Shown: positions 18,260-27,214 of the stretch, in pieces
Layout of the letters: the number at the start of each line of letters is the position of its first letter
Numbering within the stretch: position 1 is the first letter of the stretch
NCBI GenBank assembly: GCA_942490885.1
Contig: CALNYT010000002.1
Location: 496,001 to 560,000 of the forward strand
Direction: 5' to 3'
Length of the DNA stretch: 64,000 bases
Origin: Oceanirhabdus sp942490885
Lineage (GTDB): Bacteria > Bacillota > Clostridia > Clostridiales > Clostridiaceae
Notes under the pieces: model-generated
The model's database searches: none
The model's input: only the letters and a program-made list of their open reading frames with translations
Told to the model about the DNA's origin: nothing
Translations under genes and position numbers: made by a program

Positions 18260-20694
18260 GGGAATTAAAGGAACTTATAAAAGATGCTTATGACTTGAAT
18301 AAGGAAATAGTATTTTTCCCTGTTAGGCATCATAGTCCTATTTGTACATATCATCTGAAGAAAACTATTGAGAAATACAGACCAGATGCCATATTAATTG
18401 AAGGTCCAAGCAATGCTAATAATCTTATTGCGGGAATAACTCATGAAGAGAGTAAACCACCCTTGAGTATATATTATACCTATACAGATTCTAAGAAATT
18501 ACTGGATGAGGAAAAGGGGAAGTACATGTGCTACTATCCAATGCTGAAACATTCACCAGAATATTTCGCTCTTAAACATGGACAAGAAAAAGGAATACAT
18601 GTTGAGTTTATAGATCTTCCTTATGAAGAGATTCTTTTAGCTTCAAAGGACGGTAATGGTATGAGGGAAAAAATGAAGAAACAGGAATACACTGATGATA
18701 AATATCTTCAGAGAGGTGAGTTCCTAAATAAGGTATGTAAACAGGGAAATACAAAAGATTTTCATGAGTTCTGGGAGAAATACTTTGAAATAAAAGGCTT
18801 GGATGTACCAAGTGAAGACTTTATAGAAGATATGTTAGCCTATTGTTATATGATAAGAGTTGGAGATGATGAGGAACGACTTGAGGAGGAAGGCTGTATA
18901 TCGAGAGAACGATATATGGCTGGGAAAATTCATGAGGCAAGAAAGAAATACAATAGAATTCTTGTTGTTACAGGCGGATTTCATACATATGGAATTATAA
19001 AAATGCTCAAGAGTAATGAGAATTTTAGTCTAAAAAAATCTACCAAAGTGAAAGAGGAAGATAGTAATGCTTATATAATTCCATATTCTTATGAACATAG
19101 TGATGCCTTAAGTGGATATGCAAGTGGAATGCCGTACACTGCTTTCTATAGTAAAGTATGGGATGAAATACAGAAACATGATAGAAAGATTAATAATGTG
19201 AATGAAGATTGTGATTTCATTGTGGAAAAATCAAAGATAGTATATGAGAATTGTGTAAAATATTTCATTGCAAAGTGTAGTAGAACATTGAGAAAAGATG
19301 GAGAAGCAACTTCAACGGATGATGGGATACAGGCTCTTGTTATGGCCCTTGGACTAGCCGCTTTAAGAGATAAGAAAGGCTGTGGAGTTAATGAGATATG
19401 TGAAGGTGTAAGAAGTTCTTTTATTAAAGGAGAATATAGTGAGTTAAACAATAAACCCTTAGAGATACTAAGAAAATGTATGGTTGGTAATAAGGTAGGC
19501 GTTGTAACTTCAACTATAGATACACCTCCTATTGTGAAGGATTTCAAGGATATGTGCAGGAAGTATAAATTGAAGATCAACACAATGGAAAAGGGCGAAA
19601 AAATCTTAGAGATTTATAAGAAGGAACTTCATAAGGGTATAAGTGAGTTCTTCCATATGATGAAATATCTTGACTGTGAATTTTGCATAATGACAAAAGG
19701 GGCTGACAGGATAAGTGGTAAAGATATAAACATTAAGAGGGAAACATGGACATATATGTGGACTCCGGAAGTGGAAAGAAGTTTGATTGAGCTATCATTA
19801 TATGGTGGAAGCATAAAAGAAGCTGCAAGAGAGATGCTTAGATTAGAGGTAGAGAATGCAAAAGGACATAGTGGATTAGCAGCATTATCACTTGTGAGAA
19901 GCATGATAATGGGTATAAAATCAAATGTTTATGATATAGTAGAGCGAATATTTGAAAGTATAGAAGATGATGGTGAATTTTTATCATTAGTTGAGTGTGC
20001 CAATTATATGTATTTTTTGTTGAAGGATGAAGTGGGAGAAGAAATTGAAGATGCATTTAAGAAATTACAAAAGAGGGCATATGAGAAAGCTATATTGATG
20101 ATAGATGGAATAAAGGATGTATCGAAATTTGATGAGATGATATATATAGAAGGTATCAAGAAATTAAACTTTATTTGTAGTGAGAGTATATGTGATGAGG
20201 AACTTTTTATAGATAAGTTAATAGATATAGCCCAAAGGAATGATGTTCAACCTACTATAGAAGGTGCAATAATGGGTGTGCTATATGGATGGAATCGCAT
20301 AGAGCAGATAGAAATCATGGAGAAGATTAATTCCTATATAAAAGGATCAGGAGAAGAGCGAAGAAAGTGTGCTTCTTTCTTAAAGGGGATTTTTTCTACA
20401 GGAAGAGATATAGTTCTTATGGATAGAGATATGATAGATATGCTTAATGATTATGTGGTAGGGCTAGATAGTTACGAGTTTATGGAAATATTGCCAGAGC
20501 TCAGATATGCATTTAGTTCATTTATGCCAAGGGAAATAAATTCTATTGGACAAATGGTAGGAAACATATATAACAAAAGTTCTGTTGATATATTATTCAA
20601 TAAATCAGTTGGTGAAGATCAGATGATTATAGCAAATGAAATTGATAATAAGGCTAAAGAATTGTTAAGGGAATGGAGTATTTTAGATGGATAG
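18220..20694 (+). CDS. DUF5682 protein, YehM-like
   Basis: 824 aa, soluble. The N-terminal hallmark is IVFFPVRHHSPICTYHL followed by RPDAILIEGPSNAN, then VTGGFHTYGIIKML near residue 250. I infer a resemblance to the TraB/EreA-like hydrolase folds from the PVRHHSP and IEGP motifs. The C-terminal ~500 residues are helical (repeats such as AAREMLRLEVENAKGHSG). The same family (E. coli YehM) sits between MoxR and VWA genes in the yeh cluster. The start at 18220 has AGAGGG 6 nt upstream and lies 40 nt inside the MoxR gene; the end overlaps the VWA gene by 8 nt. Activity unknown. Confidence 0.88.
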   Translation: MERVLQCEELDKIGELKELIKDAYDLNKEIVFFPVRHHSPICTYHLKKTIEKYRPDAILIEGPSNANNLIAGITHEESKPPLSIYYTYTDSKKLLDEEKGKYMCYYPMLKHSPEYFALKHGQEKGIHVEFIDLPYEEILLASKDGNGMREKMKKQEYTDDKYLQRGEFLNKVCKQGNTKDFHEFWEKYFEIKGLDVPSEDFIEDMLAYCYMIRVGDDEERLEEEGCISRERYMAGKIHEARKKYNRILVVTGGFHTYGIIKMLKSNENFSLKKSTKVKEEDSNAYIIPYSYEHSDALSGYASGMPYTAFYSKVWDEIQKHDRKINNVNEDCDFIVEKSKIVYENCVKYFIAKCSRTLRKDGEATSTDDGIQALVMALGLAALRDKKGCGVNEICEGVRSSFIKGEYSELNNKPLEILRKCMVGNKVGVVTSTIDTPPIVKDFKDMCRKYKLKINTMEKGEKILEIYKKELHKGISEFFHMMKYLDCEFCIMTKGADRISGKDINIKRETWTYMWTPEVERSLIELSLYGGSIKEAAREMLRLEVENAKGHSGLAALSLVRSMIMGIKSNVYDIVERIFESIEDDGEFLSLVECANYMYFLLKDEVGEEIEDAFKKLQKRAYEKAILMIDGIKDVSKFDEMIYIEGIKKLNFICSESICDEELFIDKLIDIAQRNDVQPTIEGAIMGVLYGWNRIEQIEIMEKINSYIKGSGEERRKCASFLKGIFSTGRDIVLMDRDMIDMLNDYVVGLDSYEFMEILPELRYAFSSFMPREINSIGQMVGNIYNKSSVDILFNKSVGEDQMIIANEIDNKAKELLREWSILDG

Positions 20695-21790
20695 AGAGGC
20701 TTTGAATAGATGGAGATTAATATTAGGGAGGTTCTCTGAAAATCAACTGCCAATTGGTGACGATAGAGGAGTTATTGAGATTGATGAAACCATGGAATTT
20801 TTATATGGAAGAGAATATAGTGAAGAGAATGGAGTAAGAGGGGGAGATAGCAGTATGCTAAATGTCCCTAAATGGATAACAAAGGTAAGAGAATTGTTTC
20901 CAGTGGAAGTTGTTGAGATACTAGAAAACCATGCTCTTGAAAAATATAATATGAAGGAGCTGCTCACAGATAAGGAAGTACTGGAAAAGCTTGAACCTAA
21001 TAAAGATCTACTTAAATCTATTCTACAGATGAAGGATTTAATGAACAGTGATGTTCTTGATGCAGCAAAGAGAATAGTAAAAAAGGTTGCAATGGAGATA
21101 CAGAAGGAATTAGAGACAGAGATAAAAGAAAGTATTGTTGGGAAATTAGACAAAAGTAATCAGGGATACCTAAGGAATAAAAATAATATTGATATAAAGA
21201 GAACTATTATGAAAAATCTCAAAAATTATAATAATGATCTTGGGAAGATAATAGTTGAGAAGGTTATATACAATAGCAGAATTAAGAGTTATAACAAGTG
21301 GAATATTGTGATTGCAGTTGATGAGAGTGGAAGTATGATAAATTCTGTAATACACAGTGCTGTTATGGCTGGGATATTCGCAAGTCTTCCAATGCTTAAG
21401 ACCAAACTAATTATATTTGATACAGAGGTTGTTGATCTCAGTGAATATATTGATGATCCAGTTAGAACTATGATGAGTGTTCAGCTAGGTGGAGGAACTC
21501 ATATTTTTAAAGCATTGGGATATTGCAACGAACTTATAACTGAACCACAGAAAACAATAGTTGTGCTCATAAGTGACCTATATGAAAATGGCTCTGTTAC
21601 AGCTATGTATAGGGAAGCTCAAAAGATAATAGATTCAGGGGCTAGGTTGATGGTATTAACTTCACTTGATGATACTTGTACAGGAATATATGACAAACAG
21701 GCTGCGCAGAACCTCAGAAATATGGGAGCTGATGTGGCAGCGTTAACTCCGGAGGGTTTATCTAAATGGATAGCAGAAATAATAAGTTAG
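20687..21790 (+). CDS. VWA-domain protein, YehP/CoxE-like
   Basis: 367 aa. The C-terminal von Willebrand A domain has a full MIDAS: DESGSM (about residue 211), Thr in GGGTHI (about 271) and Asp in LISDLYE (about 296). It can therefore bind a divalent cation and a partner protein, typically the cognate MoxR ATPase. The N-terminal ~190 residues are helical (EVEILENHALEKYN, then KRIVKKVAMEIQKELETEIKE). It overlaps DUF5682 by 8 nt and the SWIM gene by 25 nt. Like E. coli YehP it belongs to the MoxR-VWA module. Confidence 0.92.
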   Translation: MDREALNRWRLILGRFSENQLPIGDDRGVIEIDETMEFLYGREYSEENGVRGGDSSMLNVPKWITKVRELFPVEVVEILENHALEKYNMKELLTDKEVLEKLEPNKDLLKSILQMKDLMNSDVLDAAKRIVKKVAMEIQKELETEIKESIVGKLDKSNQGYLRNKNNIDIKRTIMKNLKNYNNDLGKIIVEKVIYNSRIKSYNKWNIVIAVDESGSMINSVIHSAVMAGIFASLPMLKTKLIIFDTEVVDLSEYIDDPVRTMMSVQLGGGTHIFKALGYCNELITEPQKTIVVLISDLYENGSVTAMYREAQKIIDSGARLMVLTSLDDTCTGIYDKQAAQNLRNMGADVAALTPEGLSKWIAEIIS

Positions 21791-23685
21791 AAGGGATAAA
21801 ACAATTTCTAGAACTGTGTAGTGAAGAGTACATCATAAATTTAGCAAATAAGGGATTATACAAGAGAGCAAACAAGGAAATTGATAACGGAATAACGTTG
21901 GAATATAATTTTATTGATAATTATGTGCATTGTAAATTAAGTGATGGTAGTGAATGTGATATTGGAGATTCTTTTGAGGAAATGAGGTGTAATTGTCCAT
22001 CTAAAACAATTTGTAAGCATTTGATAATCGCAATTCTTCTTCTTAAGAAGGAACTTTTAAGTGAAGATGAGAATGACGTAAGTAAGGAACTAGTAGAAAA
22101 TGGTGAAGAGAAAGAAGTAGGTAAAGATGGAAATATTGCCGAAAGTGAAGAAGTATGCGAGAGTGGACAAGTCGCAAAGAATAAAGAAGTATGCGAGAGT
22201 GGACAAGCCACAAACAATGGGGAAGTGTGGGAGCGTGGACAAGCTGTAAATAGTGGGGAAGCATTTGAAGGTGGACAAGCTGCCAGAAGCGGAGAAGTAG
22301 CAAGGCAGGAGATGTTTAAGTGGATAGAGAAAATTGATCTTTTTGAGTTATTGAATAATATTAAAGTGACTGAATTAGAAGAAATTTTCTTTCGTCTGAA
22401 TTTTGGAATGGACTATGGAGTCAATAAAAGTAATGCTATAAAGGTAAAGTTATATGATGGGATTGAAGTAATCTTACCTAGTAATGGAATTGTTAAGAAT
22501 ATCTTATGTTCATGTAAAGATAGAGAGATATGTTCTCATAAAGTTGAGGGAATAATTGCATACCTTATTGATAATGAATATTTAGAACTTAGTAAGGCAA
22601 AGAATATACTTATGCAATATATTGGGAATAATGAAGGTGGCAATATTTCTTCTGACAAACTTTCTGGTATAAAGAGATTAATAAACAGAATAAGTAAATC
22701 AGGTTTATCTAGAATGCCAGTAAGTATATTGGAGGATATAGAACTTGAAGCAATTCATTGTGGGAATATGGAACTTCCAAGATTAGAAAAGATGTTGAGA
22801 GGATTAAAATCTATGCTTGAAGGGTATTTTAAAAAGCATTCATCATTCTCTACAAAGGGATATCTTAAACATCTTACTCGAATATTTTTAATTATATCTT
22901 CAATAGAGAAGTGCAAGGATTATAATATACTTACTAATATTATAGGAGAGAAAAAGACAAAATATATTCCTATTGGTGATCTTCATCTATATGGAATTGG
23001 TGCAGCAGCTTGGAGTGCTAATTCAGGATATGAAGGGCTAACATACTATTTCTATAATGAAGAAAAAAGCAAACTTTTCTCATTTAATGATATTATGCCA
23101 ACATTTTATGATAATGAGAGAGGCAGAAAGTTATCATCACTTTATATTTCTCAGGGTAAATGGAATATACAAGCATCCATGAAGGATATATGTAGGGGAG
23201 AGGTTATTCTAAGAAACTGTAGAGTGAACAGAAATAACAGGATATCATCTTCAAAGGAAATCAATGGGGAAATTATAAAAAAGAGTTCAATTTGCACTTT
23301 GGATTTTAAGGGAATACTCTATAAAGAATGGAGAAAGATTAGAGAGGACAAGGAGAAAAATTTCATGTTCTCAATAATTGAGAGAGAGGAACATGAGAAT
23401 ATTCTGTTGATAGAGCCTAAAGACTATGGAGAGGCGGAATTTGATCAAGTTAATCAAAGATTAACCATTGAAATGTATGATTCATGTGGAGATATAATGA
23501 GCATACTAGTGCCTTTTACCAAAGAAAATGAATTTCTAATAAGAGCTCTTGAACGAGCAGTAAAGAAAAACAAGCTAGGGTATAGAGTATTAGGAAGAGT
23601 GTATAAATTAGATGGTGAGTATTTTATACATCCCATAAGTTTTCATTATAAGGACGGAGAGAGTGAGAATATTCATATAGACTAG
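21766..23685 (+). CDS. Double SWIM zinc-finger protein, YehQ-like
   Basis: 639 aa with two SWIM signatures (CxC-x5-CxH). The first is C75/C77/C83/H85 (RCNCPSKTICKHL); the second is C248/C250/C256/H258 (CSCKDREICSHK). SWIM fingers bind zinc and DNA or proteins. Between them, at residues ~129-176, four tandem 12-residue repeats of the type EVCESGQVAKNK form a likely flexible linker. The C-terminal ~380 residues carry a domain I know only from SWIM-module proteins (LHLYGIGAAAWSANSG). The start lies 25 nt inside the VWA gene. Last strongly coupled gene of the yeh-like module. Confidence 0.88.
   Translation: MDSRNNKLEGIKQFLELCSEEYIINLANKGLYKRANKEIDNGITLEYNFIDNYVHCKLSDGSECDIGDSFEEMRCNCPSKTICKHLIIAILLLKKELLSEDENDVSKELVENGEEKEVGKDGNIAESEEVCESGQVAKNKEVCESGQATNNGEVWERGQAVNSGEAFEGGQAARSGEVARQEMFKWIEKIDLFELLNNIKVTELEEIFFRLNFGMDYGVNKSNAIKVKLYDGIEVILPSNGIVKNILCSCKDREICSHKVEGIIAYLIDNEYLELSKAKNILMQYIGNNEGGNISSDKLSGIKRLINRISKSGLSRMPVSILEDIELEAIHCGNMELPRLEKMLRGLKSMLEGYFKKHSSFSTKGYLKHLTRIFLIISSIEKCKDYNILTNIIGEKKTKYIPIGDLHLYGIGAAAWSANSGYEGLTYYFYNEEKSKLFSFNDIMPTFYDNERGRKLSSLYISQGKWNIQASMKDICRGEVILRNCRVNRNNRISSSKEINGEIIKKSSICTLDFKGILYKEWRKIREDKEKNFMFSIIEREEHENILLIEPKDYGEAEFDQVNQRLTIEMYDSCGDIMSILVPFTKENEFLIRALERAVKKNKLGYRVLGRVYKLDGEYFIHPISFHYKDGESENIHID
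22150..22293 (+). repeat. Four tandem 36-bp repeats inside the SWIM gene
   Basis: Units start at 22150, 22186, 22222 and 22258 and share GAGAGTGGACAAG-type cores. They are in frame and encode 12-residue units ending GQ-A-x3, so changes in copy number would keep the protein in frame. Confidence 0.9.
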
Positions 23686-23732
23686 AGGGCGGATTATATT
23701 GAAATTAACAAATGAGTTCAGGTGATAATTCA

Positions 23733-23876
23733 TAATAGAGAAATATTGCGAAGCAAATTCAAAGAAAAAAGAACAGAGAACAAAGAACAAATGTGGAGGA
23801 TTTTCTTCCTTTCGTCAGAAAATCTTTATTATAAAAAATAATAGATAATAAATAATTAATGCAAATAGTTTATTAT
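23733..23876. mobile_element. Short derivative of the MITE-like element
   Basis: The left ~110 bp are nearly identical, in direct orientation, to the left arm of the element at 16776. The right end (GCAAATAGTTTATTATA) matches its other terminus, with the interior and most of the right arm missing. This looks like an internal-deletion derivative. Confidence 0.75.
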
Positions 23877-23908
23877 AGTTAATTTCAGTATGTTTAGGGG
23901 GTGATGAT

Positions 23909-24178
23909 ATGGTGCAGGAGATATTAAGTGAATTGAACAGTTTTCTTCTTGGACTTGCAATTTACGGGCTTAATACAGTGAGGGAATCCGATAAGAGAGA
24001 GCTTGAAAAGTTAATTGAAAAGGTTGATAGGATTGGAATGGACAATCTTAAGAGTGAACTTGAACAATTTAAAGAGCTTATGAATAAAAGTATACATTCT
24101 ACAGAAGATGTTAGTGAACAACTAGTTGAGAAGTATTATGTTGTATGTGGGTATGGATTTATAGGGGAATCGGTTTAG
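23909..24178 (+). CDS. Small helical protein downstream of the SWIM gene
   Basis: 89 aa, acidic and almost wholly helical (LIEKVDRIGMDNLKSELEQFKELMNKS), with no membrane segment or known motif. AGGGGGTG at 23896-23902 supports ATG 23909. It follows the yeh-like genes, separated by the MITE-like element, and might be an accessory subunit of that module or an unrelated gene. Function unknown. Confidence 0.6.
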   Translation: MVQEILSELNSFLLGLAIYGLNTVRESDKRELEKLIEKVDRIGMDNLKSELEQFKELMNKSIHSTEDVSEQLVEKYYVVCGYGFIGESV

Positions 24179-24207
24179 GAGAAACAAGGTACAAATTGGG
24201 GACAAAC

Positions 24208-24254
24208 GGGGGACGGTTCATTAATTTATTAAATAAATTAATGAACCGTCCCCC
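24208..24254. repeat. REP-like palindrome, copy 5
   Basis: Arms GGGGGACGGTTCATTAATTT and complement, 30 bp after a stop codon. The core is identical to the copies at 32619 and 34909. Two GGGGACAAAC-type units flank it on the left. Confidence 0.95.
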
Positions 24255-24413
24255 AGTTGTAAAAAAAAAATCAAATTGATGATAACTTTTCCAAAATACT
24301 ATCGTATTAAATAGTGAAAAAGAAAATAAGCGCTGATAATAAAATAGATTAATCCTAGGATAAAGAGAAGAATTCACAAAAATACAATAGAAAAATAATA
24401 CGAGGTGGAAAAA

Positions 24414-25658
24414 ATGAATAGAAAAAGAATATTATCATTAGTTATGGCTGCAACATTATTAGTAAGTGGAGGAAGTACAGCATTTGCACAGGAGAATGGA
24501 AAGAAAGACGATGTTAAAATAATGCATACAAATAATGTTCAAATTGAGTTATATGGTAAAGAGAAGGCTGAAATTGAGTTATATGGTAAAGAGAACAGTG
24601 AAAAGTCTCTTGAATATAAGGTTGTAGATCAGAAAGATATTAAGGACGAAAAAATAAATAAGTGGATAGCAAGCAACATAGAGAAGCAAGGGGTAGCTTT
24701 ATATACTCAGGATAAAGAGTGTAATTATGTTATGGTAGCAAATGGAATGTCTAATGGAAGTGGTCACGAGATGGTTGTAACAGATATGTACTCTAAGGGG
24801 AATACTCTTTATGTAGAATATCATCATAAGCAACCTCAGGGTGATGTAATGACAATGAATATCGATTATCCATTTACAATTCTTAAAATAAGTAAAGATG
24901 TAAAAGTAAATCATGTTAAAGGTGAGAATCAGTCTGTCGATTTGACAATAGTTAAAGAAGCTGATATAAAGAATGAAGGAATTAAAAAGTGGATAGGAAA
25001 GAACATTGAAGAAAAAGGTGTGTCTTTATATACTGAAGACAAAGAGTATAATTATGTTATGGTAGCAAATGGAATGACAGGTGGTAGTCAGCACAGTATG
25101 ATTATTAATGGTATCCATGCTGATGGAGATACTCTTTATGTAAACTATGATCATTTCCAAACAGAGAAAGGGAAAATGACAAGAAATATTGAATATCCAG
25201 TTGCTATTGCAAGAATAAGCAAAGATGTAAAAGTTAAAGAGGTTAAGCTAGACCAAAAAGAAGTGAAAAAGGAAATAGTTCATTTAGCTGGAACAATAAA
25301 AAAAGTAGATAATAGCGAAAAAAATCCAGAGCTTGCTGGAGAGAGTAGATTCTTTACTATTGAAACTAAAGAAGGAAAGTCTATAGATGTATTTTGCAGC
25401 ATATTAGATGCAAAGATAAAAGGATATGAGAATATTAAGGTAGGGAACTCTATAGATTTTAAAGGAGAAAAATCACAGTATGGCGATTACTATGTAGTTG
25501 TTGAAGGAACTGTTAAAGAAGTTCAAGAATCTAATAAGATTGATAAATCAACTACACTTGGTGAAATTGAAGAAATGATGAAATCAGCTAAATCATCAGA
25601 TGAAAAACTAAGAGTTATTAAAGCAGTAATTCAAATATTGAATGGATTATTTAGATAG
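24414..25658 (+). CDS. Secreted protein with two PrcB-like repeats
   Basis: 414 aa. Residues 1-26 are a Sec signal peptide (LSLVMAATLLVSGGSTAFAQ). Then a 10-residue exact tandem duplication (IELYGKEKAE/IELYGKENSE; 30-bp period at 24541-24600) is followed by two homologous ~100-residue domains. These share WIASNIEKQGVAL / WIGKNIEEKGVSL, YNYVMVANGM and LYVEYHH / LYVNYDH, and end ISKDVKV. Their shape recalls the PrcB C-terminal domain of protease-complex subunits (moderate confidence). A final beta-rich domain (AGTIKKVDN to EGTVKEVQ) is unrecognised. GAGGTGG at 24402-24408 selects ATG 24414 over GTG 24405. It is probably at the cell surface. Confidence 0.75.
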   Translation: MNRKRILSLVMAATLLVSGGSTAFAQENGKKDDVKIMHTNNVQIELYGKEKAEIELYGKENSEKSLEYKVVDQKDIKDEKINKWIASNIEKQGVALYTQDKECNYVMVANGMSNGSGHEMVVTDMYSKGNTLYVEYHHKQPQGDVMTMNIDYPFTILKISKDVKVNHVKGENQSVDLTIVKEADIKNEGIKKWIGKNIEEKGVSLYTEDKEYNYVMVANGMTGGSQHSMIINGIHADGDTLYVNYDHFQTEKGKMTRNIEYPVAIARISKDVKVKEVKLDQKEVKKEIVHLAGTIKKVDNSEKNPELAGESRFFTIETKEGKSIDVFCSILDAKIKGYENIKVGNSIDFKGEKSQYGDYYVVVEGTVKEVQESNKIDKSTTLGEIEEMMKSAKSSDEKLRVIKAVIQILNGLFR

Positions 25659-25696
25659 AAAATAATTATTAGAAATTAAATTAATGGTATTTATGT

Positions 25697-25735
25697 AAGG
25701 AGAGTTGATAGTAAGAGCTATCAACTCTCCTTTTA
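25697..25735 (+). terminator. Intrinsic terminator
   Basis: A perfect 15-bp stem (25697-25711 with 25718-25732, arm AAGGAGAGTTGATAG) with a 6-nt loop, running into TTTT. It ends the secreted-protein gene. Confidence 0.92.
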
Positions 25736-25767
25736 CGTATCTTAAACATTAAAGATTTATAGTGTAC

Positions 25768-25797
25768 TTAAACGTAAGTGGCAAAATATGTTATAAT
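25768..25797 (+). promoter_or_regulatory. Candidate sigma-A promoter
   Basis: TTAAAC at 25768-25773, an 18-nt spacer and TATAAT at 25792-25797, about 60 bp before the GNAT start. Confidence 0.5.
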
Positions 25798-25860
25798 TTT
25801 TAAATAGATGTTACAGGCAAGGGTTTTTAAAGAAAAAAGTTATATAGTAGGAGGGTAAAT

Positions 25861-26682
25861 ATGATTAAAAAACTTGGAGCAGAATTTGCAAACAAGATAC
25901 TGGATTATGTAATTGATGAAAAAGAATATAATTTATATATAATCAGTAACATTGAAAAAGTGGGTTTTGAGAAAGAGTATCTAACATATTATGGAGATTT
26001 AGATGAAGAAGATAATCTTAAAGGGATAATGGTTAAATTTTTTAATATTTATACCATCTATACAAAGGATGAATGTTGGGATAAGAATGGTTTTATTGAT
26101 ATTCTTAATAATAGCGAATTAGGTATGATAATTGGAAAAGAAAAATTTGTTCAAGAACTAATTAGATCAGGACTTGAAGTTGAGGAATATGAGGGGCATT
26201 ACTATGCAACTATGAGAGAAAAGAAAAATGATGGAGTAAACGGACAAGATAATAGAGGAGCGGACAAGCTAGAAAAGGTAACAGCTTGTATGGTTGAAGA
26301 GGTGGTTGGGTTGAGAGAAGCTATACCTGAGTTTATGCAAGGGAGCGGTAATTTCGGCAAAATATTAAGAGAAGGTATATCAAATGGAACTACAAGAGCT
26401 TACTGTATAAGAGAGTGGGGAAAGATGGTTGCATTTGCTCAAACCTCAGCTGAAAATTCACAATTAGCAATGATAACAAGTGTAATGACACATACTGAGC
26501 ATCGTAAAAAGGGTTATGCATCATTATGTGTAGAGAAGTTATGTGATGATCTTATTGAAGAGGGAAGAAGTTTATGTCTCTATTATGTAAATAATAATGC
26601 AGGAAAGATATATAGAAAAATTGGATTCGAAGAAATTGGAAAATGGGGAATTGGTAGGTTTCGTGGGAATAAAAAATTGTAA
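25861..26682 (+). CDS. GNAT-family N-acetyltransferase
   Basis: 273 aa. The C-terminal half has the GNAT core: a beta strand with the acetyl-CoA site (VMTHTEHRKKGYASLCVEKL, the R/K-x2-GYA version of the P-loop) and the closing YYVNNNAGKIYRKIGFEEIG. The N-terminal ~130 residues form a second, divergent GNAT-like or substrate domain. GGAGGG precedes the ATG. It is followed 14 bp later by a DUF2809 gene, and the two share the terminator at 27077. The substrate is unknown. Confidence 0.88.
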   Translation: MIKKLGAEFANKILDYVIDEKEYNLYIISNIEKVGFEKEYLTYYGDLDEEDNLKGIMVKFFNIYTIYTKDECWDKNGFIDILNNSELGMIIGKEKFVQELIRSGLEVEEYEGHYYATMREKKNDGVNGQDNRGADKLEKVTACMVEEVVGLREAIPEFMQGSGNFGKILREGISNGTTRAYCIREWGKMVAFAQTSAENSQLAMITSVMTHTEHRKKGYASLCVEKLCDDLIEEGRSLCLYYVNNNAGKIYRKIGFEEIGKWGIGRFRGNKKL

Positions 26683-26696
26683 AAGGAGCAGTACAT

Positions 26697-27089
26697 ATGA
26701 AGCGAAATAGATTAGTATACTTAATTCTGATAGTTTTAGTTATAGGATTAGGACTAGCATCTAGAAGGTGTGGGGGGATGCTGCCGGAATTCATAAGTAA
26801 GTATTCAGGAGATACCCTTTGGGCCATTATGGTGTTTTTAATAATGGGATTTATATTCAAGGACAAACCAATATGGATGATTGCTTGTTTTGCAATTATT
26901 TTTTCAGTGGCTATTGAGATATCTCAACTATATCATGGTGAATTTATAGATTCAATACGAGCAACAAGAGTAGGTGGACTAGTGCTTGGGTATGGATTTT
27001 TATGGAGTGATATAGTTTGTTATATTACTGGGATAATGTTTGGAGCATGTGTTGAGTATTATATTTATAAGACTAAAAACAGCAAGTAG
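26697..27089 (+). CDS. DUF2809 integral membrane protein
   Basis: 130 aa with four membrane helices (about residues 5-22, 42-58, 63-80 and 98-122). The GLASRR and GDTLWAIMVFL segments and the AIEISQLYHGEFIDSIRATRVGGLVLGYG block are typical of DUF2809 (VanZ-like fold by general appearance). AAAGGAG precedes the ATG. It follows the GNAT gene in one transcript. Function unknown. Confidence 0.85.
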   Translation: MKRNRLVYLILIVLVIGLGLASRRCGGMLPEFISKYSGDTLWAIMVFLIMGFIFKDKPIWMIACFAIIFSVAIEISQLYHGEFIDSIRATRVGGLVLGYGFLWSDIVCYITGIMFGACVEYYIYKTKNSK

Positions 27090-27106
27090 ATATATACTTG
27101 CTGTTT
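27077..27106. terminator. Intrinsic terminator between convergent genes
   Basis: A perfect 12-bp stem AAACAGCAAGTA / TACTTGCTGTTT with a 6-nt loop, overlapping the end of the DUF2809 gene. Confidence 0.75.
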
Positions 27107-27214
27107 AGAATGTTGAAAAAGTCTAATCTTATGATTGCTAAGACTCAATGTACTGCGGGATTACTATTTGTACACTTCGGCCACGATTATCTTAATTCTT
27201 TAGATGATAAGTCA

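Noticed and set aside
22150..22293. CRISPR-like or minisatellite array
   Set aside because: The units are contiguous, in frame and without spacers; they are coding repeats in the SWIM gene.
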